Shown here: in pieces, positions 58,115-64,000 of the stretch | How positions within the stretch are numbered: position 1 is the stretch's first letter | How the letters are laid out: each line of letters opens with the position of its first letter | Assembly (NCBI GenBank): GCA_039795165.1 | Contig: JBDKER010000003.1 | Span: 124,001 to 188,000, forward strand | Length of the DNA: 64,000 nt | Reading direction: 5' to 3' | Source: V1-33 sp039795165 | GTDB taxonomy: Bacteria > Verrucomicrobiota > Verrucomicrobiia > Verrucomicrobiales > V1-33 | Translations under genes and position numbers: made by a program | The notes under the pieces: model-generated | What the model saw: only the letters and a program-made list of their open reading frames with translations | What the model was told of the DNA's origin: nothing | Database searches by the model: none

Positions 58115-58496
58115 CCGATCTCCGGGACCGGACATTTCCCGCGGAGACCTGCAGCGCGCTAGTAGCCCGTTGAAGAACCGGGCCCGGCAGCGGATCCGGA
58201 GTCCACGGTGGTTTTGGATGAGCGGCTGCGCCGTGGGTTTAGTGACGGGAACCCCTGCGGGCGGCGGGCCTTATTCCAGCAGGCTTCGTTGCGCCGCAGT
58301 CGAAGGTCTCGACCTTCTCCTTTGTTGCGCCTCGCCTTGTGGAAGAATTCCTCGCCGCGCTACCAGCCCGGGTTATTCAACAGGCTCCTAGGTCGCCGCG
58401 GTCGGAAAACGGAACGGGGGCGCACGTCCGGGCGGACCGCCCCTGACAGGGGGCAGGTCCCGGGTGATTGGCGGCAAATGCCGGGCGGAGATCGTG
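58115..58496. other. Intergenic region holding a MITE-like element
   Basis: This 382-nt gap separates the lipoprotein gene from the clpC stop. It contains the 233-bp element at 58159-58391 described separately. After it comes a hairpin (GGACCGCCCC with GGGGGCAGGTCC, 58434-58460) that may weakly terminate clpC. No ORF of substance was found in it. Confidence 0.6.
58159..58391. mobile_element. MITE-like element with near-perfect inverted ends
   Basis: The ends at 58159-58183 and 58366-58391 match as inverted repeats of about 25 bp, starting CTAG and sharing GTTGAA and CCGGGC cores, with only a few differences. The 233-bp interior has no ORF but holds a palindrome GAAGGTC-TC-GACCTTC and a pair of direct GTTGCGCC repeats. 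CTAG at each end could be a 4-bp target duplication, as made by IS5-type elements. No second copy was found in the window. A MITE or a palindromic repeat moved by a transposase elsewhere is likely; the family is not named. Confidence 0.65.
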
Positions 58497-61025
58497 TCAG
58501 CCCTCGACCACGGCGGCCTCTCCCTCGGCGGGGGGGGCTTCCTCTTCGACGCTGAACTTGAGAGTGCGTTCTCCTTCGCGCCGGGCGACGCGGACCTTGT
58601 CGCCCTCCTTGATGTCTCCCCGCAGCAGGTGTTCCGCGAAGGGATCTTCAAGGTGGCGTTCCACTGCCCGGCGCATCGGACGCGCACCGTAGGCCGGGTC
58701 ATAGCCTTCCTCGATGAGGAGTTCCTTGGCCGATTCGTCCAGTTCCACCCGGATGTTCTTGTCCCGGACCCGCTTGAGTACCTTGTCGATCTCAAGATCG
58801 ACGATCCGGATGAGGTCCGGCTTCTCGAGCATATGGAAGACAATGAGGTCGTCGAGTCGGTTGAGGAATTCCGGTTTGAAGTGCCGCTTGGCCTGTTCCG
58901 TGATTTTGTCCTTCATCGAGGCGTAGTCGTGGGCGTCGGCTCCGATGGCGCCGAAGCCCATGACGTTCTGCTTCTTGATGAGTTCCGCCCCGACGTTCGA
59001 TGTCAGAATGATGATGGTGTTCCGGAAATCGACCTTGCGGCCGAAGCTGTCCGTGATGGTGCCTTCTTCGAGGATCTGGAGAAGAAGATGCATGACATCC
59101 GGATGCGCCTTCTCGACCTCGTCGAAAAGCACCACACTGTACGGACGGCGCCGCACAGCCTCGCTCAGCTGGCCGCCTTCCTCGTAGCCCACATACCCCG
59201 GAGGACTGCCAATGAGCCGGCTCGCCGTGAACTTCTCCATGTATTCCGACATGTCGATCTGGATGAGAGCATCCGGGTCGCCAAACATGAATTCGGCAAG
59301 ATTGCGGGCAAGGAAGGTTTTGCCCACCCCCGTCGGCCCGAGGAACAGGAACGAGCCGATCGGGCGGCGCGGATCCTTGAGGTCCGCGCGGCTGCGCCGC
59401 AGCGCCTTGGAGATGGCCACCACGGCATGATCCTGGCCAATCACCTTGCCCTTCAGTTCCTGGTCCATCTTCAGAAGCTTCTGGGCTTCCTTCTCTTCCA
59501 TGCGGTTGAGGGGAACGCCGGTCCACTTGCTGACGACAGACATGATTTCGTCGAGGCCCACCGTGACGCGCTTCTCCTCATTGCTGGCGCGCCATGTTTC
59601 GATGAGGGATTCCAGCTTCTTGCGGGTATTGCGTTCCCCATCGCGCAGGGAGGCGGCTTTCTCGAAGTCCTGGTCCTTGATGGCTGCTTCCTTCTCGTTG
59701 CGGATGCGTTCGATTTCCGCTTCGATCTCCTTGAGTTCCGGCGGACGGGTCATCGAGGAAATGCGGGCACGTGCCCCGGCCTCGTCCATGATGTCGATCG
59801 CCTTGTCGGGCAGGAAGCGTCCGGTCAGGTAGCGGGACGAGAGCTTGACCGACTGCGTGATGGCTTCGTCCGTGTAGATTGCCTTGTGGTGGGCCTCGTA
59901 TTTGGGCTTGATGCCCATGAGGATGCGGACGGCGTCGTCCTCGCTTGGTTCCTCGACCTTGACCGTCTGGAAGCGGCGTTCGAGTGCGGCATCCTTCTCG
60001 ATGTACTTGCGGTACTCATTGAGCGTGGTGGCTCCTACGCATTGCAGTTCACCGCGGCTGAGGGCGGGCTTGATGATGTTGCTGGCGTCCATGGCCCCCT
60101 CGGCGGAACCGGCCCCGACGATGGTATGGAGTTCATCGATGAAGAGGATCACGTTGCGGTGACGCCGAATTTCGTCCATGACAGCCTTGATGCGTTCCTC
60201 GAACTGTCCCCGGTATTTGGTGCCGGCGACCATGAGGGCGAGGTCGAGGGTGATGACTTTCTTGTCGCGGAGGATTTCGGGCACGTTGCCGCTGACGATT
60301 TCCTGGGCGAGGCCTTCGACGATGGCGGTCTTGCCGACGCCAGCTTCCCCGATGAGGACCGGGTTGTTTTTGGTGCGGCGGCAGAGGATCTGGATGACGC
60401 GTTCGATTTCGTCGGCGCGCCCGATCACGGGATCCATTTCACCTTTGGTGGCAAGTTCCGTGAGGTCGCGGCCGAAGGCCTTGAGAGCTGGGGTTTTGCT
60501 TTCCTTCGAGCCGGGACGGCTGCGGGGTTCGGCAGGGCCGACCGATTCCTGGAAGGCATCCTCGTCGCTCTCGTGTTCCTGCGGAGTGAAATTGGGATCC
60601 AGTTCCTTGAGGATTTCGTTGCGCGTGCGTTCGATGTCGATTTCGAGGCTCTTGAGGACCTGCGCGGCCACTCCTTCGCCTTCGCGGAGCAGACCGAGAA
60701 GGATGTGCTCGGTGCCGACATAGCTGTGGTTGAGGGCGCGGGCTTCCTTGCTGGCGAGGGCGAGCACCTTCTTGACCCGGGGGGTGTAGGGGATGTTGCC
60801 GACCATCTTCTGTTCCTGGCCGCTGCCGACCTGCTTCTCGACTTCCATGCGCACGGTTTCGAGATCGAGCCCCAGTTTCTGGAGAACATTGACGGCGACG
60901 CCCTGTCCAAGCTTGATGAGGCCGAGCAGCAGGTGTTCGGTGCCGACGTAATTGTGATTGAAGCGGTCCGCTTCCTTGCGGGCAAGGGCGAGGACCTGCT
61001 GGGCTCGGGGAGTGAAATTGTTCAT
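58497..61025 (-). CDS. clpC: ClpC-type AAA+ unfoldase of the Clp protease
   Basis: The 842-residue protein has an N-terminal double Clp_N domain at about 1-145 (QQVLALARKEADRFNHNYVG), then two AAA+ modules. The first P-loop is GEAGVGKTA near residue 220 and the second GPTGVGKTF near 550. A UVR-like middle segment (DQDFEKAASLRDGERNTRKK) between them marks ClpC rather than ClpA. Arg-finger and sensor segments are intact (PALSRGELQCVGATTLNEYR and SPPGYVGYEEGGQLSEAVRR). It unfolds proteins for the ClpP protease in the cytoplasm, as part of protein quality control. A promoter candidate precedes it. clpP is not in the window. Confidence 0.96.
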   Translation of the reverse strand: MNNFTPRAQQVLALARKEADRFNHNYVGTEHLLLGLIKLGQGVAVNVLQKLGLDLETVRMEVEKQVGSGQEQKMVGNIPYTPRVKKVLALASKEARALNHSYVGTEHILLGLLREGEGVAAQVLKSLEIDIERTRNEILKELDPNFTPQEHESDEDAFQESVGPAEPRSRPGSKESKTPALKAFGRDLTELATKGEMDPVIGRADEIERVIQILCRRTKNNPVLIGEAGVGKTAIVEGLAQEIVSGNVPEILRDKKVITLDLALMVAGTKYRGQFEERIKAVMDEIRRHRNVILFIDELHTIVGAGSAEGAMDASNIIKPALSRGELQCVGATTLNEYRKYIEKDAALERRFQTVKVEEPSEDDAVRILMGIKPKYEAHHKAIYTDEAITQSVKLSSRYLTGRFLPDKAIDIMDEAGARARISSMTRPPELKEIEAEIERIRNEKEAAIKDQDFEKAASLRDGERNTRKKLESLIETWRASNEEKRVTVGLDEIMSVVSKWTGVPLNRMEEKEAQKLLKMDQELKGKVIGQDHAVVAISKALRRSRADLKDPRRPIGSFLFLGPTGVGKTFLARNLAEFMFGDPDALIQIDMSEYMEKFTASRLIGSPPGYVGYEEGGQLSEAVRRRPYSVVLFDEVEKAHPDVMHLLLQILEEGTITDSFGRKVDFRNTIIILTSNVGAELIKKQNVMGFGAIGADAHDYASMKDKITEQAKRHFKPEFLNRLDDLIVFHMLEKPDLIRIVDLEIDKVLKRVRDKNIRVELDESAKELLIEEGYDPAYGARPMRRAVERHLEDPFAEHLLRGDIKEGDKVRVARREGERTLKFSVEEEAPPAEGEAAVVEG

Positions 61026-61085
61026 CGGATTGATGGCGGTAGAGAAGAACGCCGCAGAATGCGGGCCAGCAAAGGAAAAATCGAA

Positions 61086-61114
61086 TTCATATCGATACGC
61101 GGGGTCGGCAGCAA
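61086..61114 (-). promoter_or_regulatory. Candidate promoter of clpC
   Basis: On the minus strand TTGCTG (61109-61114) is followed after 17 nt by TATGAA (61086-61091), which gives a start of transcription about 50 nt before the clpC ATG. Each hexamer matches the housekeeping consensus only partly. Confidence 0.45.
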
Positions 61115-61259
61115 TGCAACCCGCCTCGTGGAATCGGGAAAGGGAAACGGAAACAAGTTGCGCGGCTACCGAAGGCTGGGGCCGACATTCCAGAAAAGCG
61201 GCACCTGCGGGTGGAACTGTCTGGCGCAGTGCAGGGTCAGAATGGCCCGGGCCGCCCGG

Positions 61260-62789
61260 TTACGGCGCAAAATGTTCTGCGATGGCGGCGACGAGGCCGG
61301 GAATGTCGTGCTGGCGGGCTTCGATGTGCGCCTTGTGGCCGAGTCGGCGCAGGGCGGCCGTGGTGACGGGTCCGATGCTGGCGAAACGGATGTCCGGCGG
61401 CAGAGTCAGTCCGAGCCGGAAGAAGTTCTCCACTGCGGAAGCACTGGCGAAGGTAATGACATCGGCTCCCTCCTCGCGGAAGCGTGCCTGTCCACCCGTG
61501 GGGTCGCCTGTCTCCGGAACGGTGCGGTAGGCGAGGGCTTCATCGACGATGGCTCCGAGTTTACCCAGGCTGGTGGCGACGACATCCCGGGTTTCCTCCG
61601 GGCGCACCCAGAGGATGGTTGTGTTTTCGAGACTGCCGGCGAATTCGGTGAATTCCTCGACGAGCGATTCCGCGACGGCTTTTTCGGGAACGAAGTCAGC
61701 GGCGAGGTGGTATTCGGCCAGTTTGCGGGCGGTTCCGGGGCCGATGGCGACGAGTCTGGCACCGCCGATTTCCCGGGCGTCCCTGTAGAGTTTGAAGAAG
61801 AGATCGAAGAAGGCATCGACCCCGTTCGGGCTGGTGAAGATGATCCATTCGTACTTATGAGCGTCCTGCACGAGCCGTCCGAAAGCGAGGAGGTCGCTTG
61901 GTTTTTCTGTACGGATGGTGGGAATCTCGTAAGCGTCGGCCCCGAGTTCGCGTAGTTCGCGGGTGAGGGCTCCGGCCTGCTGGCGGGTGCGGGTGACCAC
62001 AATGCGGCGTCCGTGCAGCGGGCGTTCCTCGAACCAGTTGAGGCGGTCGCGCAGGCCGACGACACCACCGATAATGCAGACCGCCGGTGGTTTGAAGCCG
62101 GATTCCTCGATGCGGCGGGCGATCGTTCCGAGGGTTCCGGTGAGGGTCTGCTGACGGCCAGTGGTGGCCCAGCGGATGAGGGCTACCGGGGTGTCGGGGT
62201 TGGCTCCGTGTTCGACCAGCTTTCCGGCCAGGATGGCCATGCGCCCGACGCCCATGAGCATGACCTTGGTTCCGTCCGCTTCCGCCAGTTTGCGGAAATC
62301 GAGGGAGCTTTCCTCCTTGGTGGGATCTTCGTGTCCGGTGAAAATGGTGAGCTGAGAGCAGAAGTCGCGGTGGGTGACGGGAATGCCTGCGTAGGCGGGT
62401 CCGGCAATGGTGCTGGAGATGCCGGGAACGACTTCAAAGCGGCATCCTGCGGCGCGCAGTTCCTCCGCTTCCTCGCCCCCGCGGCCGAATACGTAGGGAT
62501 CGCCGCCCTTGAGCCGGGTGACGGTTTTTCCGGCGAGCACTTTCTCGACAAGGAGGGCGTTGATGCGGTCCTGGGGAAGGGTGTGCTGGTCGGCCTGCTT
62601 GCCCACGTAGAGAATTTCAGCATCCGGGCGGGCCCACTGGAGCACTTCCTTGTTCACGAGGTAATCGTAGGCGATCACATCGGCCCGGCTGATGCATTCC
62701 TTGGCGCGCAGGGTGACCAGTCCGAGATCTCCCGGACCGGCTCCAACCAGATAGCAGATTCCCCGCGGGGCAGTTTTGAATTTGGGCAT
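61260..62789 (-). CDS. cobA-hemD: Fused uroporphyrinogen-III C-methyltransferase and uroporphyrinogen-III synthase
   Basis: The first half of this 509-residue protein (about 1-245) is a SUMT/CobA methyltransferase with GICYLVGAGPGDLGLVTLRA, RLKGGDPYVFGRGGEEAEEL and EVVPGISSTIAGPAYAGIP. The second (about 262-505) is a HemD-type synthase with GRRIVVTRTRQQAGALTREL and IFTSPNGVDAFFDLFF. It should close hydroxymethylbilane to uroporphyrinogen III and methylate it towards precorrin-2, feeding siroheme, heme or cobalamin. Such fusions are common in Bacteroidetes, Planctomycetes and others. No other heme gene is beside it; clpC follows 234 nt downstream. Confidence 0.93.
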   Translation of the reverse strand: MPKFKTAPRGICYLVGAGPGDLGLVTLRAKECISRADVIAYDYLVNKEVLQWARPDAEILYVGKQADQHTLPQDRINALLVEKVLAGKTVTRLKGGDPYVFGRGGEEAEELRAAGCRFEVVPGISSTIAGPAYAGIPVTHRDFCSQLTIFTGHEDPTKEESSLDFRKLAEADGTKVMLMGVGRMAILAGKLVEHGANPDTPVALIRWATTGRQQTLTGTLGTIARRIEESGFKPPAVCIIGGVVGLRDRLNWFEERPLHGRRIVVTRTRQQAGALTRELRELGADAYEIPTIRTEKPSDLLAFGRLVQDAHKYEWIIFTSPNGVDAFFDLFFKLYRDAREIGGARLVAIGPGTARKLAEYHLAADFVPEKAVAESLVEEFTEFAGSLENTTILWVRPEETRDVVATSLGKLGAIVDEALAYRTVPETGDPTGGQARFREEGADVITFASASAVENFFRLGLTLPPDIRFASIGPVTTAALRRLGHKAHIEARQHDIPGLVAAIAEHFAP

Positions 62790-62987
62790 GCTGTCTTCTT
62801 CATGGCCGCATCCCCTGCGGCGTCAAAACCGAAATTGCCCGTGCCGGATGTGCTGCGCTGCGGTAGGGGACACCGAGAAAGCCGTTGACCTTGCTGGGCT
62901 ACCGGGGCAGGAACTGTCGTCCGGGCCGCAGACCATGGTGCCTGCAAGAGTCTCCGGCGTTCCAAGATTCAATCCGATCCATCAGCC

Positions 62988-64000
62988 ATGTCCCGCTCAT
63001 TCATCTTTTCTTCGGAGTCCGTCGGCGAAGGTCATCCCGACAAAGTCTGCGACACCATTTCGGATGCCGTTCTCGATGCCTGCCTTGCGGTCGATCCCAA
63101 AAGCCGGGTAGCCTGCGAGACGTTTGCGAAAAGCAACATCGTGGTGGTCGGCGGCGAGATCACCATTCCGAAGATCGGGCAGAAGCCGATCGGTGATGTC
63201 ATCAACATCGACAAAGTGATCCGCGATGCGGTCCGCGGCATTGGCTATGTGAATGATGACGACGTGTTTCACGCCGACCGGATCTTCATCAACAACTACC
63301 TGACCACGCAGAGTCCGGATATTGCTCAGGGGGTGGATGCCAAGAAGGCAGACGGGAAGAAGCATGCGGAACAGGGGGCGGGCGATCAGGGCATCATGTT
63401 TGGATATGCCTGTGACGAGACACCGGAACTGATGCCGGCTCCCATCATGTACGCGCATCGCCTTGGCCGTGAACTGACCCGGATCCGCAAGGAGGGCAAG
63501 CTGGCGAAATGGCTGCGGCCGGATGCGAAGAGCCAGGTTTCGGTGGAGTATGTGAATGGCCGGCCCACGCGGATTGTGAATGTGGTCATTTCCACGCAGC
63601 ATGCGGAGAGTGCAAAGCATGCGGAGATCGAGAAATTCTGCATTGATCAGGTCATCCGCAAGGTGCTGCCGAAGGAGATGCTGACAAAGGCGACCGAGTA
63701 TCTGATCAATCCAACGGGCAAATTCGTGGTGGGTGGCCCGCAGGGCGACAGCGGCCTGACTGGGCGGAAGATCATCGTGGACACCTACGGCGGCATGGGC
63801 CGCCACGGAGGTGGAGCGTTTTCGGGCAAGGATCCCTCGAAGGTCGACCGTTCGGCAGCCTACATGGGCCGCTGGGTTGCCAAGAACGTTGTGGCGGCCG
63901 GGCTGGCGGAACGCTGCGAAGTCCAGTTCGCCTACGCGATTGGTCATCCGCGCCCGGTGAGCGTCCACGTGGACAGCTTCGGCACAGGCAAGGTGAGCGA
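62988..64000 (+). CDS. metK: S-adenosylmethionine synthase, 3'-truncated by the window
   Basis: The open frame from the ATG at 62988 runs to the window end (337 codons visible, of about 390). MetK motifs are SESVGEGHPDKVCDTISDAV (ATP site), AGDQGIMFGYACDETPELMP and GGGAFSGKDPSKVDRSAAYM. The catalytic His and Asp are in GHPDK. It joins ATP and methionine to make S-adenosylmethionine. About 200 nt upstream separate it from the divergent cobA-hemD. No SAM or SAH riboswitch could be recognised there, so regulation is unknown. Confidence 0.96.
   Translation, partial: MSRSFIFSSESVGEGHPDKVCDTISDAVLDACLAVDPKSRVACETFAKSNIVVVGGEITIPKIGQKPIGDVINIDKVIRDAVRGIGYVNDDDVFHADRIFINNYLTTQSPDIAQGVDAKKADGKKHAEQGAGDQGIMFGYACDETPELMPAPIMYAHRLGRELTRIRKEGKLAKWLRPDAKSQVSVEYVNGRPTRIVNVVISTQHAESAKHAEIEKFCIDQVIRKVLPKEMLTKATEYLINPTGKFVVGGPQGDSGLTGRKIIVDTYGGMGRHGGGAFSGKDPSKVDRSAAYMGRWVAKNVVAAGLAERCEVQFAYAIGHPRPVSVHVDSFGTGKVS

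Noticed and set aside
58434..58460. Hairpin after clpC as a true terminator
   Set aside because: The stem GGACC-GCCCC has a bulge and is not followed by a T-run on the minus strand, so the evidence is too weak for a feature.
58497..61955. Very long open frame antisense to clpC and the downstream gap
   Set aside because: Typical of high-GC genomes where the complementary frame stays open. It has no family motif and the clpC frame is certain.
62790..62987. Possible SAM or SAH riboswitch upstream of metK
   Set aside because: No conserved core of SAM-I, SAM-II or SAH riboswitches could be found. Only a weak TTGACC -35-like word is visible, without a good -10.

Overview
The window is a 64 kb piece of a GC-rich bacterial chromosome that most resembles Verrucomicrobiota. 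This is inferred from gene content: a secreted arylsulfatase with a formylglycine-generating enzyme, a DUF1501 protein, a DUF3472 protein, a PEP-CTERM protein, a large LTD/CotH protein, a YVTN-propeller/cytochrome c protein, and C-termini of the Verrucomicrobia 'FLRLR' type. Shine-Dalgarno sites are mostly weak, and many genes are coupled by 1-16 nt overlaps. No rRNA, tRNA, CRISPR array, prophage or complete insertion sequence was seen. The first gene is cut at its 5' end and the last (metK) at its 3' end.

Layout. 1-7619: two TPR proteins, an ExbB/TolQ-type channel, two ExbD/TolR proteins, a membrane-anchored VWA protein where TonB might be expected, and a coupled phytase-like protein; this looks like a proton-motive-force-driven envelope machine. 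7699-11821: lepA, a signal peptidase I with a large insertion, and a membrane protein, closed by a two-way terminator. 11951-18651 (minus): a sulfatase module of HAD phosphatase, DUF1254/DUF1214 protein, exported formylglycine-generating enzyme, histidine kinase and arylsulfatase. 18795-23795: DUF1501 protein, FKBP isomerase, PqiA-like protein, a small hypothetical protein and a histidine phosphatase. 23825-25844 (minus): aldo/keto reductase, lipoprotein and SDR. 26192-34267 (plus): yebC, rho with a long disordered N-terminus, a small barrel protein, DUF3597, an ADP-heptose-type sugar kinase, DUF3472, kbl and a small secreted protein.

34294-39544 (minus): a histidine-rich barrel protein, the PEP-CTERM protein, the YVTN/diheme cytochrome protein and a small exported HPCPLC protein. 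39701-49110 (plus): a PqaA-like protein coupled to an FAD oxidoreductase, a LytS/LytR-type two-component pair, glcF, and several small or unknown genes. 49250-54318: a TolC-family protein, selB, and a CarH-like MerR/B12 regulator divergent from selB. 54330-64000: the CotH protein, a Cys/Gly-rich lipoprotein, a 233-bp MITE-like element, clpC, a cobA-hemD fusion and metK.

The best candidates for something undescribed are the ExbB-ExbD-ExbD-VWA machine, the sulfatase module with its exported maturase, the CarH-like regulator lacking the usual upper-axial histidine, and the MITE-like element.
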